The notes under the pieces: generated by a model
The model's input: the letters and a program-made list of their open reading frames with translations, nothing else
What the model was told of the DNA's origin: nothing
Databases searched by the model: none
Position numbers and translations under genes: made by a program
Source: Actinomyces culturomici
GTDB taxonomy: Bacteria; Actinomycetota; Actinomycetes; Actinomycetales; Actinomycetaceae
Direction of reading: 5' to 3'
DNA: 64,000 bases
Assembly (NCBI RefSeq): GCF_900499005.1
Contig: NZ_LS991316.1
Location: 586,064-650,063, forward strand
Shown here: piece by piece, positions 7,389 to 14,882 of the stretch
Position numbering within the stretch: position 1 is the stretch's first letter
Layout: the number at the start of each line of letters is the position of its first letter

Positions 7389-8606
7389 ATGCGATCGACC
7401 GACGAGCAGATGTTCGAAAGAGGACCCGCGGAGGACATTCGCTCCCGGATCCTCGTCGCCCACTTCTACGGGGCGATGGACGCGGGGGCCGCCGGGCGCC
7501 TCGCCGTCGGCGAGATGCTCCGCTCCCTCCCCTTCGAGCGCGTCGCGACCTTCGACGCGGACCAGTTCATCGACTACCGCTCTCATCGTCCGATCGTCAC
7601 GGTGAAGGACTGGACGACCGAGTCGATGGAGACCCCCGAACTCGTCCTCGACAGGGTGAAGGACGACCTCGGGAACCCGATCCTCGTCCTCCACGGCCCC
7701 GAACCCGACGCGAAGTGGGAGACCTTCGCGCGGATCATCGGCGAGTTCGTCGCGGAGGCCGGCGTCGAGATCACCGTCTCCTTCCACGGCGTCCCCTCGG
7801 GCGTCCCGCACACGCGCCCGACGCCCGTCCACGTCCAGGCGACCGACGCTTCGCTCGTCCCCGCTCAGCCGAAGATGGCGACGACGATGCAGTTCCCGGC
7901 GCCTGCGACGACCTTCCTCCAGAACCGCCTCGCGGAGAGCGGCGTCAACGGCATCGCGCTCCTCGCGGCCGTCCCGTTCTACATGTCGGACACCGGGTAT
8001 CCGGCCGGCGCCTCCGCCCTCCTCTCGTCCCTCTCCGACTTCGCCGACCTCTCGCTGCCCGTCGGCGAGCTCGAGCAGGGCGCCCACGAGGATCAGGGGA
8101 CGATCGCCCAGCTCATCGAGCAGAACCCGGAGATCCTTCAGACCGTGTCCGCCCTCGAGGAGCACTACGACGCGTGGACGGGCGAGGGGAGCGGCGTGCC
8201 GCTCGGCGCCCTCGGCCAGAGGGAGAACCTCGAGAAGACCCGCAAGGAGTCGAAGGACATCGGCGACGTCATCGAGGCGTACCTCGCGAACCTCGAGGCC
8301 GAGGCGGAGCCCGAACCCGAGGAGGCGGAGCCCGAGAGCGGGCCCGCCGACGAGGATCCGCTCGCCGCCGCCCTGCGCCGCGTCGAGCTGCGCCGCAAGG
8401 ACCCCGAGGCGGCCGCCCGCCTGCGCGCGCCCCTCCACCGCGCCCCCGGCGACGGGATCGACGAGGCCGGGGCGGCGAACCCCGACGGGCCCGCGGAGGA
8501 CGCGCCCGGCGAGGACGGCGCCCCCGGCGACGATCGGGACGTCGCGGACGGGACGCGGAAGGATCACGAGGGCGGGTCCGAGGCGTCGCGTGACGCCTCC
8601 GACTGA
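7389..8606 (+). CDS. PAC2-family protein (proteasome-assembly-chaperone-like)
   Basis: A 405-aa protein whose first ~290 residues are a PAC2 domain (RILVAHFYGAMDAG, VATFDADQFIDYRSHRP, ILVLHGPEPDAKWETF, VSFHGVPSGVPHTRP, YMSDTGYPAGASALL). Such proteins are widespread in actinobacteria; their biochemical role is not settled. The C-terminal ~110 residues are Glu/Pro/Ala-rich and probably disordered, and include GIDEAGAAN encoded by a copy of the GATCGACGAGG element. The ATG at 7389 follows GGGGAAGGGGG; a TAGCGT -10 box lies at 7345. The end overlaps the MFS gene by 17 nt, so the two are probably co-transcribed. Confidence 0.87.
   Translation: MRSTDEQMFERGPAEDIRSRILVAHFYGAMDAGAAGRLAVGEMLRSLPFERVATFDADQFIDYRSHRPIVTVKDWTTESMETPELVLDRVKDDLGNPILVLHGPEPDAKWETFARIIGEFVAEAGVEITVSFHGVPSGVPHTRPTPVHVQATDASLVPAQPKMATTMQFPAPATTFLQNRLAESGVNGIALLAAVPFYMSDTGYPAGASALLSSLSDFADLSLPVGELEQGAHEDQGTIAQLIEQNPEILQTVSALEEHYDAWTGEGSGVPLGALGQRENLEKTRKESKDIGDVIEAYLANLEAEAEPEPEEAEPESGPADEDPLAAALRRVELRRKDPEAAARLRAPLHRAPGDGIDEAGAANPDGPAEDAPGEDGAPGDDRDVADGTRKDHEGGSEASRDASD
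8456..8477 (+). repeat. GATCGACGAGG-family element inside the PAC2 gene
   Basis: GATCGACGAGGCCGGGGCGG lies in frame in the disordered C-terminal tail, encoding IDEAGA. It is one of about ten dispersed copies of the element. Confidence 0.5.
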
Positions 8607-9873
8607 GCCCGCGGTCCCCGAGCGCTCGCGCACGCCGATCCTCGTCTGGGCGTGCGCGATGTGCGTGTACGTCCTCGCCGTCGCGGCGAGGACGTCCCTC
8701 GGCGTCACCGGCGTCGAGGCGATGGACCGTTTCGGCATCGACGCGAGGGGCCTCGCCCTCTTCTCCTCCCTCCAGGTCGGCGTCTACGGGCTCGCCCAGA
8801 TCCCTGTCGGCTCGGCCCTCGACCGCTTCGGGCCCAAGCGCCTCCTCGCCGTCGGCGCCGTCCTCGTCGCCCTCGCGCAGACGGCGATGGCCTTCGTCCC
8901 CTCGTTCTCGGGCGCGATGGCGGCGCGGGTGCTCCTCGGCATCGGGGACGCCACAGCCTTCGTCTCCGTCCTCCGCCTCGTCATCGCCTGGTTCCCGCCG
9001 CGATCCGTCCCGCTGTTCTCCCAGCTCACGTCGATCCTCGGGATGATCGGGCAGATCATCTCCTCCTGGCCCTTCCTCCGCCTGCTCCACGGCGTCGGCT
9101 GGTCGCAGGCGTTCCTCGCGATGTCCGGCCTCGGCCTCGCGGCCGCCCTCGTCGTCCTCGCGAGAGTCGACATGCCCGGGGGCTTCGCCCCGGCGCGCGC
9201 CGTGCCGGACACTCCGAGCGCGCCGCTGTCCGCAGCGCTCGCGACGCCCTGGACGTGGCTCGGGTTCTTCACCCATCTGTCGGGCGGCGTGGCCGCGATG
9301 ACGTTCACTCTCCTGTGGGGCGTCCCCTTCATGACGCTCGGCCTGGGCGCGTCCCCGCACGAGGCGGCGAACGTCCTCGTCCTCTTCACCGGCGCGAACA
9401 TGGCCTTCGGTCCGCTCGCCGGGCGCCTCACCACGCGGCGCCCTCGCCTGCGGATCCCCTTCGCCCTCGGGATCCTCGTCCTCGTGCTCGTCTCCTGGGC
9501 GATGGTGCTCCTGCGCGATGCGCCGACGCCGCTGTGGATGGTCGCCCTCCTCGCGATCATCCTCGCGGGGTCTCAGGTCTCCTCGACGGTCGCCTTCGAC
9601 TTCGTCCGGCAGGGCGTGGGACCCGAACGCCTCGGCACCGCGACGGCGGCCGCGAACACCGGGGGATTCATCGGGACGCTGGTCTCCGTCGAGCTCATCG
9701 GCTTCGCCCTCGATCGCCTCGCCGACGACGGCTCCTACGGGTGGAACGACTTCCGACTCGCCCTCTGGCTCCAGGCGCCCCTCCTCCTCGTCGGCGGCAT
9801 CGGGATCGTCGTCTGCGCGCTCGCGGCCCGTCGGACGCCCGAATGGCGCCGGCCCGCCTACCTCAGGGTCTGA
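8590..9873 (+). CDS. Major facilitator superfamily transporter
   Basis: A 427-aa membrane protein with twelve probable transmembrane segments, beginning VWACAMCVYVLAVAARTSLG. The cytoplasmic loop 2-3 motif appears as SALDRFGPKRLLAVGAVL near residue 77, close to the MFS signature. It is similar to general nitrate/sugar-phosphate-type MFS permeases, but the substrate cannot be told from the sequence. The GTG start lies inside the end of the PAC2 gene (17-nt overlap), indicating translational coupling. It converges on the spermidine-synthase-like gene. Confidence 0.85.
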   Translation: MTPPTEPAVPERSRTPILVWACAMCVYVLAVAARTSLGVTGVEAMDRFGIDARGLALFSSLQVGVYGLAQIPVGSALDRFGPKRLLAVGAVLVALAQTAMAFVPSFSGAMAARVLLGIGDATAFVSVLRLVIAWFPPRSVPLFSQLTSILGMIGQIISSWPFLRLLHGVGWSQAFLAMSGLGLAAALVVLARVDMPGGFAPARAVPDTPSAPLSAALATPWTWLGFFTHLSGGVAAMTFTLLWGVPFMTLGLGASPHEAANVLVLFTGANMAFGPLAGRLTTRRPRLRIPFALGILVLVLVSWAMVLLRDAPTPLWMVALLAIILAGSQVSSTVAFDFVRQGVGPERLGTATAAANTGGFIGTLVSVELIGFALDRLADDGSYGWNDFRLALWLQAPLLLVGGIGIVVCALAARRTPEWRRPAYLRV

Positions 9874-9954
9874 GCGCCTCCGGCCGACCCGGTCCCGCGG
9901 CCCGCCCGCCGACCCGCCTATTCCGCGTGCGGCGCCCCTCCGGCTCCGCGCTCC

Positions 9955-10800
9955 TCATTCCGCCCCGTCCGGGGCGGCGGCCTCGCCCTCGTCGATCCGC
10001 GGATCGCGGAGGACCGGCGCGCCCGCGCACCACCGGCGCAGCGCGTCTCCGGACGTCGTTCGCGCTGGCAGGGGGAGACGCCGCAGTCGCCGATCGAGCT
10101 CGTTGACCGGGTAGGAGCCTCGCGGGCCGTCGTGCGCGACCACGAGGACGTTGCCGCGCCTGCCGGAGCGGCCGACCTTCGGGTCCTGGATCGAGCAGAC
10201 GTCCTCGAAGACGCTCGAGATCGTCGCGATCTCGGCGCGCGCGTCCGCACCGCCGCCGTGCGCGCTATTGAGGAGGAGCAGACCGCAGGGCTTGAGCTTG
10301 GCGCGGGCGACCTCGGCGAACTCGCGGGTGGCCATATGAGAGGGGACGACGCCCGAGGCGAAGGCGTCGCGCACGACGACGTCCGCAGAGCCGTCGCGCA
10401 GGGACTCGAGGACGGCGCGCCCGTCGCCGACCCGGATCGCGAGGCGCGGGGCGCGCGGCAGATCGAACCACTCGCGGACTCCGGCGGCGAGCGCGGCGTC
10501 GACCTCGACGGCCGTCTGCCGCGACTCGGGGCGCAGGCGCGACCAGGCGAGCGGAAGCGCGCACCCCGCCGCCCCGAGGTGAACCGCGCGGACGGGCGCG
10601 CCCTCGGGGATCACGGCGTCGAGGGCGCAGGTCGCGTGCTGCATGTACTCGAACTCGAGAACCGTCGGATCGGCCGTGTCCAGGCACGAGGACTCGACCC
10701 CGTCGAGGAGGAGGGTGGCGAAGGGCCCGTCCCAACGGATCTCCACCCTCCCGGTGTCGACCTCGTGGAACTCGCTCCTGCGCGCTGATGCCCGGGCCAT
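9955..10800 (-). CDS. Spermidine-synthase-like methyltransferase-fold protein
   Basis: A 281-aa Rossmann-fold protein of the spermidine synthase/fused methyltransferase group: YMQHATCALDAV, VHLGAAGCALPLAWSRL (nucleotide-binding loop), TAVEVDAAL with the acidic residue at the end of strand 2, and VRDAFASGVVPSHM. Stand-alone actinobacterial members rarely make polyamines; the aminopropyl-transfer residues are not clearly preserved, so the substrate is unknown. The ATG at 10800 is preferred because TACAGT lies 7 nt upstream (leaderless); an in-frame GTG at 10809 would overlap that box. The last residues (DPRIDEGEAAAP) come from a diverged GATCGACGAGG element, and CCGCCCCG/CGGGGCGG at 9960-9977 forms a hairpin over the 3' end. 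Confidence 0.8.
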   Translation of the reverse strand: MARASARRSEFHEVDTGRVEIRWDGPFATLLLDGVESSCLDTADPTVLEFEYMQHATCALDAVIPEGAPVRAVHLGAAGCALPLAWSRLRPESRQTAVEVDAALAAGVREWFDLPRAPRLAIRVGDGRAVLESLRDGSADVVVRDAFASGVVPSHMATREFAEVARAKLKPCGLLLLNSAHGGGADARAEIATISSVFEDVCSIQDPKVGRSGRRGNVLVVAHDGPRGSYPVNELDRRLRRLPLPARTTSGDALRRWCAGAPVLRDPRIDEGEAAAPDGAE

Positions 10801-10807
10801 GGGGGAC

Positions 10808-10813
10808 ACTGTA
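10808..10813 (-). promoter_or_regulatory. Probable -10 box of the spermidine-synthase-like gene (leaderless)
   Basis: On the minus strand TACAGT is followed after 7 nt by the ATG at 10800. Confidence 0.5.
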
Positions 10814-10859
10814 GCCGTGGCGGCCGCGGGGCCGCCCGGAGCGACGAGGAGGGCCGACC

Positions 10860-12110
10860 GTGTCGAACGCGCCGCGCGACGCCCGGGGACGGAGGGACTG
10901 GGGCGACGACGACTCCGCCGCGCCGATCCTCCACGTCGACATGGACTCCTTCTTCGCGCAGGTCGAGCTCCTCGAGGACCCCTCCCTGCGCGGACGCGAG
11001 GTGATCGTCGGCGGGACCTCGAACCGCGGGGTCGTCACCTCGGCGACCTACGAGGCGCGGGCGCGCGGCGTCCGCGCCGGCATGCCGATGGCCCGGGCGC
11101 GCGCCCTCGCCCCCGACGCGATCGTCGTCCCCGCGCGGCGCGGCGCCTACTCGACCTACTCGCGGCGCGTCATGGGGATCCTCTCCGAGATCACCCCCGA
11201 CCTCGAGCAGGTGAGCATCGACGAGGCCTTCCTCGACGTCGCGGGCGCCCGTCGCCGACTCGGCCCGCCGCTCCGCATCGGACGGCTGATCCGGACGCGC
11301 ATCCGCCAGGAGGTCGGTCTGCCCGCCTCCGTCGGCATCGCCGCGACGAAGTCCGTGGCGAAGATCGCCTCCTCGAATGCGAAGCCCGACGGGCTCCTCC
11401 TCATCCCCGAATCCGCGACCGTCGACTTCCTCCACGGCCTGCCCGTCGGCGCCCTCTGGGGCATCGGCTCGGTGACCGCCGAGAAGCTCGAGAGGGCCGG
11501 GATCGACACGGTGGGCGACCTCGCGCATCTCGAGATGTCGCGGCTCGCCCGACTCGCCGGGGTCGCGGGCGCCCACCATCTCCACGACCTCGCCTGGGGG
11601 ATCGACCGGCGTCGCGTCCGGGGCGGGCGCGAAGAGAAGTCGGTCGGCACCGAGCGGACATTCGAGGACGACCTGCGCTCGCGCTCCGAGGTCGAGGCGT
11701 TCCTCCTCGCCGCCTCCCACGACTGCGCGCGCCGTCTGCGCGAGCAGGACGCCGTCGCCTGGACGATCGTCCTCAAGCTCAGAGACCCCTCCTTCACGAC
11801 GCTCACCCGCTCCACGACACTCCACGCCCCGACCGACGTCGGCCGGGTCGTCTTCGCCGCCGCCAAGGCGCTTTTCGACCGGGAGACGATGCCCGCCGGC
11901 GGGGTGCGCCTCGCCGGCGTGCGCTGCGAGGGCCTGCAGGCGCGCGACGGGGGAGTGGCCGTCGAACTCGACTCCGATGAGCGCCCGCTCGCCTCCGAGC
12001 GGGCGATGGACTCGGTGCGGACGAAGTTCGGGCGCGGCGCGCTGCGGCCGGCCACGCTCCTCGATCGTCCGCGTGGACCGGAATCGCCCGAGGGGCCCGC
12101 GACGCACTAG
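10860..12110 (+). CDS. dinB: DNA polymerase IV (Y-family)
   Basis: A 416-aa translesion polymerase. ILHVDMDSFFAQVELLEDP gives the first catalytic Asp pair, YSRRVMGIL and VSIDEAFLDVAG the second acidic pair (Asp-Glu), KSVAKIASSNAKPDG the palm, then helix-hairpin-helix residues (LWGIGSVTAEKLERAGI) and a little-finger domain from about 240. No C-terminal sliding-clamp peptide is obvious. The GTG follows GAGGAGGG. No LexA-box match was found immediately upstream, so SOS control is not evident. The stop codon overlaps a TAGACT box that may serve the next gene. Confidence 0.94.
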   Translation: MSNAPRDARGRRDWGDDDSAAPILHVDMDSFFAQVELLEDPSLRGREVIVGGTSNRGVVTSATYEARARGVRAGMPMARARALAPDAIVVPARRGAYSTYSRRVMGILSEITPDLEQVSIDEAFLDVAGARRRLGPPLRIGRLIRTRIRQEVGLPASVGIAATKSVAKIASSNAKPDGLLLIPESATVDFLHGLPVGALWGIGSVTAEKLERAGIDTVGDLAHLEMSRLARLAGVAGAHHLHDLAWGIDRRRVRGGREEKSVGTERTFEDDLRSRSEVEAFLLAASHDCARRLREQDAVAWTIVLKLRDPSFTTLTRSTTLHAPTDVGRVVFAAAKALFDRETMPAGGVRLAGVRCEGLQARDGGVAVELDSDERPLASERAMDSVRTKFGRGALRPATLLDRPRGPESPEGPATH

Positions 12111-12155
12111 ACTTTCCATCACAAGGACGCATCGCGCGCGAGGGAAGGAGGCGTC

Positions 12156-12548
12156 ATGGCTCTGTCGGAGTACGAGAAGAAGGTTCTCGAGCAGATGGAG
12201 GCGGAATTCCGCCGCGCCGACCCGGAGCTCGCCTCCGAGATGTCGCGGCCGGTCGAGGACGCCCCCTCCGGCCCGCTCTCCCCGCGCCGCATCGCGATCG
12301 GCGCCGTCGTCGCCGTCGTCGGTCTCGGTGTTCTCATCGGCGCCGTGTCGCTCGGCTATTCGATCTGGTCGATCCTCCTCGGAGTCGTCGGCTTCATCCT
12401 CATGGTCGGCGGCGTGTGGTGCGCGATCTCCGCGCCGAAGGGCGCCGCGCGCCGGTCGCGCTCCCGTTCGAAGGGCGAGGGCGGGACCTGGCGCCGATTC
12501 ATCGAGGATCAGGAGCGCCGCTGGCAGGAGCGCCGCGAGGACGACTGA
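12156..12548 (+). CDS. DUF3040 membrane protein
   Basis: A 130-aa protein starting MALSEYEKKVLEQMEAEF, the signature of the actinobacterial DUF3040 family, with two membrane segments (about residues 45-64 and 68-90) and a basic C-terminal tail. The function is unknown. It stands directly upstream of the mraZ cluster, a conserved neighbourhood in actinobacteria. A TAGACT -10 box at 12108-12113, overlapping the dinB stop codon, may start it. AAGGAGG precedes the ATG, and a strong terminator follows. Confidence 0.9.
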   Translation: MALSEYEKKVLEQMEAEFRRADPELASEMSRPVEDAPSGPLSPRRIAIGAVVAVVGLGVLIGAVSLGYSIWSILLGVVGFILMVGGVWCAISAPKGAARRSRSRSKGEGGTWRRFIEDQERRWQERREDD

Positions 12549-12589
12549 GCCTCCCGCCTGAACGGCCCCCGTCGATCGGACGCCTCGAC

Positions 12590-12620
12590 GCGCCCTCGGG
12601 AATCCCGAGGGCGCTTCTTC
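12590..12620 (+). terminator. Rho-independent terminator after the DUF3040 gene
   Basis: GCGCCCTCGGG (12590-12600) pairs perfectly with CCCGAGGGCGC (12604-12614) around AAT, followed by TTCTTC. Confidence 0.85.
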
Positions 12621-12703
12621 ATGCCCGCGCGCCGCACCGCCCGCCGTCCCCACCTCTCACCACCGGGCGTTCCGCCCGCCCTCCCCGAGGGACGGGCTCC
12701 GGC

Positions 12704-12790
12704 GGAGATCCCCTCGACGCGGCAAGGTGATGCTCTCGGCGCGCGAAGGTGATGCTCTCGGCGCGCGAAGCTGATGCTCTCGCGGGGGCG
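12704..12790 (+). repeat. 22-bp repeat array A1: end block plus three units
   Basis: The end block GGAGATCCCCTCGACG is followed by three units starting at 12723, 12745 and 12767, exactly 22 bp apart, each carrying (C/G)AAGGTGATGCTCTCGG (the third has one change). The 12549-12961 gap otherwise holds the DUF3040 terminator, a patch of lower G+C (12830-12900) and the mraZ operator. No open reading frame there looks real. Confidence 0.85.
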
Positions 12791-12902
12791 CGCGACGCTC
12801 CGGATGAGAATTCCTCCCCACTTCTCCCCACCGGGATTTTGCCCAGTATTCATGCGGATTCTGATCGAAAGTGCATGAAGTTTCAGTGTATTGATCGCAC
12901 TT

Positions 12903-12937
12903 GTGGGGGAGTGCGTGGGGTAAAGTGGGGGAAAGTG
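12903..12937 (+). promoter_or_regulatory. Probable MraZ operator
   Basis: GTG(GGG) blocks begin at 12903, 12915, 12925 and 12935, about 10 bp apart, ending 24 bp before the mraZ start. MraZ octamers are known to bind direct repeats of TGGG-type boxes upstream of their own operon, so this is likely the autoregulatory site. Confidence 0.65.
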
Positions 12938-12961
12938 TTCCGCAGGGGAAGGCGGTGAGAC

Positions 12962-13393
12962 ATGTTCCTCGGTACGTACGAGCCCAAGCTCGACGACAAG
13001 GGGCGCGTGTTCCTCCCCGCCAAGTTCCGCGAGGACATGGAGGGCGGCATCGTCCTCACGAGGGGCCAGGAGCACTGCATCTACGCGTTCCCGGCCTCCC
13101 AGTTCGACGAGATGACGAAGGATCTGCTCACCGCGCCCCTGTCCTCCAAGCAGGCGCGCGACTGGATCCGAGTGATGCTCTCGGGCGCCTACAAAGAGGT
13201 CCCGGACAAGCAGGGGCGGATCTCCGTCCCCGCCGATCTGCGGACCTACGCCGGCCTCGGCCGCGAGCTCACCGTCATCGGCGCGGGCTCGAGGGCCGAG
13301 ATCTGGAACTCCGACTCCTGGCGCGAGTACCTCGCCGTCCAGGAGGAGGTGTTCTCGCAGACCGCCGAGGAGATCATCCCCGGCATGTTCTGA
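12962..13393 (+). CDS. mraZ: Division/cell wall cluster regulator MraZ
   Basis: A 143-aa protein with two SpoVT/AbrB-like MraZ repeats: [22 protein letters not shown] and [21 protein letters not shown], each with the DxKGR/DxQGR core. MraZ is a DNA-binding protein associated with the nucleoid that represses the mra operon through repeats like those at 12903-12937. The ATG at 12962 is preceded by GGGGAAGG. It is the first gene of the division cluster. Confidence 0.96.
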   Translation: MFLGTYEPKLDDKGRVFLPAKFREDMEGGIVLTRGQEHCIYAFPASQFDEMTKDLLTAPLSSKQARDWIRVMLSGAYKEVPDKQGRISVPADLRTYAGLGRELTVIGAGSRAEIWNSDSWREYLAVQEEVFSQTAEEIIPGMF

Positions 13394-13501
13394 CCCGCAC
13401 CGCGAGGTCTCCATCCAGGTTCCGACATCACTTCCCCGATGGCGGAGCCCGGTGGGGGACCTGGCGGTACGGACCGAACCCCGACTCAGGAAGGAGCGGA
13501 C

Positions 13502-14479
13502 GTGGGGCAGTCCGATACCTCGCAGCGCCATACGCCCGTACTCCTCGACGAGTGCCTCGACATGCTCGCCCCCGCCCTCGACTCCGAGGGCGCCGTCCTC
13601 GTCGACTGCACGCTCGGCATGGGCGGCCACTCCGAGGGGGCGCTGCGGCGCTTCCCGAACATCCGCCTCATCGGCATCGATCGCGACCCCCAGGCGATCG
13701 CGCTCGCGTCCGAGCGCCTCGCGCCCTTCGCCGACCGCTTCACCGCCGTCCGCACGACCTACGACCACGTCGACGAGGTCGTCGCCGAGCACTCGCCGAG
13801 CGGGAGGGCGGACGCGATCCTCATGGACCTCGGCGTCTCGAGCCTGCAGCTCGACGAGGCCGACCGGGGCTTCTCCTATGCGGCCGACGCGCCGCTCGAC
13901 ATGCGCATGGACCCGACCTCGGGAATCTCCGCGGCCGAGCTCCTCGCGACCGCCCCCGAGAAGGAGATCGCCCGCATCCTCCGCGTCTACGGCGAGGAGC
14001 GCTTCGCCCCGCGGATCGCCCGGCTCATCGCCGAGCGGCGCGAGAAGGAGCCGCTCACCCGGACCTCGCAGCTCGTCGACATCGTCCGCGCCGCGATCCC
14101 CGCGCCCGCGCGTCGCACCGGCGGCAATCCCGCCAAGCGCACGTTCCAGGCGCTGCGCGTCGCCGTCAACGACGAGCTCACGATCCTCGAGCGCGCCCTG
14201 CCCGCGGCCCTGAGGAGCCTGCGGATCGGCGGGCGCCTCGTCGTCGAGTCCTACCAGTCCCTCGAGGACCGCATCGTCAAGGACGTCCTGCGCGCCGGCT
14301 CGACCGTCGACGCGCCGCCCGGCCTCCCCGTCATCCCCGAGTCGATGGCCCCGAGCCTCGAACTCCTCACCCGCGGAGCGCGCCTCGCCGACGAGGCCGA
14401 ACGGGAGAAGAACCCCCGCTCCGCATCCGTGCGCCTCCGCGGCGCGCGGCTCGTCCGCGAATGGAAGGAGCTCGCATGA
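13502..14479 (+). CDS. rsmH: 16S rRNA (cytosine(1402)-N(4))-methyltransferase RsmH
   Basis: A 325-aa SAM-dependent methyltransferase acting on C1402 in the ribosomal P site. Visible: HTPVLLDECLDML, DCTLGMGGHSEGAL (SAM loop), GIDRDPQAIALA, DLGVSSLQLDEADRGFSY, and the C-terminal RVAVNDELTILERALP and SYQSLEDRIVKDV. The GTG at 13502 is chosen because AAGGAG ends 5 nt upstream and the alignment starts there; an in-frame ATG at 13439 would add an unlikely Gly/Pro-rich leader. The stop overlaps the ftsL start by 4 nt. Confidence 0.95.
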   Translation: MGQSDTSQRHTPVLLDECLDMLAPALDSEGAVLVDCTLGMGGHSEGALRRFPNIRLIGIDRDPQAIALASERLAPFADRFTAVRTTYDHVDEVVAEHSPSGRADAILMDLGVSSLQLDEADRGFSYAADAPLDMRMDPTSGISAAELLATAPEKEIARILRVYGEERFAPRIARLIAERREKEPLTRTSQLVDIVRAAIPAPARRTGGNPAKRTFQALRVAVNDELTILERALPAALRSLRIGGRLVVESYQSLEDRIVKDVLRAGSTVDAPPGLPVIPESMAPSLELLTRGARLADEAEREKNPRSASVRLRGARLVREWKELA

Positions 14480-14868
14480 GCACCGCCGCCGCACAGACGC
14501 GCCCCGCGTCGAGGCCCGACAGGCTGCGCGCCGACGTCGCGGAACTCCGCGTCGTCGAGGGACGCCGCCCCGTCCGCTCCCTCCTCGCGCTCGCCGTCGC
14601 GACGATCGCCGTGATCCTCGTCGCCGCGCTCTCCTCGATGGTCCTCCACACGCGCATGGCCGAGACGGCGTTCGAGATCCGCGAGCAGCAGATCCAGCTC
14701 AACGAGCTCGACGCGCAGGCCTGGTCGATGCAGGCGACGCTCGAGCAGGCCGCCTCGCCCTCGTCCCTCGAGGCCGCGGCCCGCGCCCAGGGGATGGTGC
14801 CCGCCGGCACCACCGGATTCATCACCCTGAAGACCGGAACCGTTGAAGGCGGGACGCCCGCCAATTGA
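14476..14868 (+). CDS. ftsL: FtsL-like division protein
   Basis: A 130-aa bitopic protein: short basic cytoplasmic N-terminus, one membrane segment at about 34-57 (LLALAVATIAVILVAALSSM) and an extracytoplasmic coiled coil (EIREQQIQLNELDAQAWSMQATLEQA). Its position between rsmH and ftsI, size and topology match FtsL, which joins FtsB and FtsQ in activating septal wall synthesis. Sequence similarity within the family is low, so the assignment leans on context. It overlaps the rsmH stop as ATGA. Confidence 0.82.
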   Translation: MSTAAAQTRPASRPDRLRADVAELRVVEGRRPVRSLLALAVATIAVILVAALSSMVLHTRMAETAFEIREQQIQLNELDAQAWSMQATLEQAASPSSLEAAARAQGMVPAGTTGFITLKTGTVEGGTPAN

Positions 14869-14882
14869 AGGAGAGGGATCGA

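Noticed and set aside
9960-9977. CCGCCCCG/CGGGGCGG hairpin as a stand-alone terminator between the MFS and spermidine-synthase-like genes
   Set aside because: It lies within the coding end of the minus-strand gene and has no T-run; it may help end transcription but cannot be claimed.
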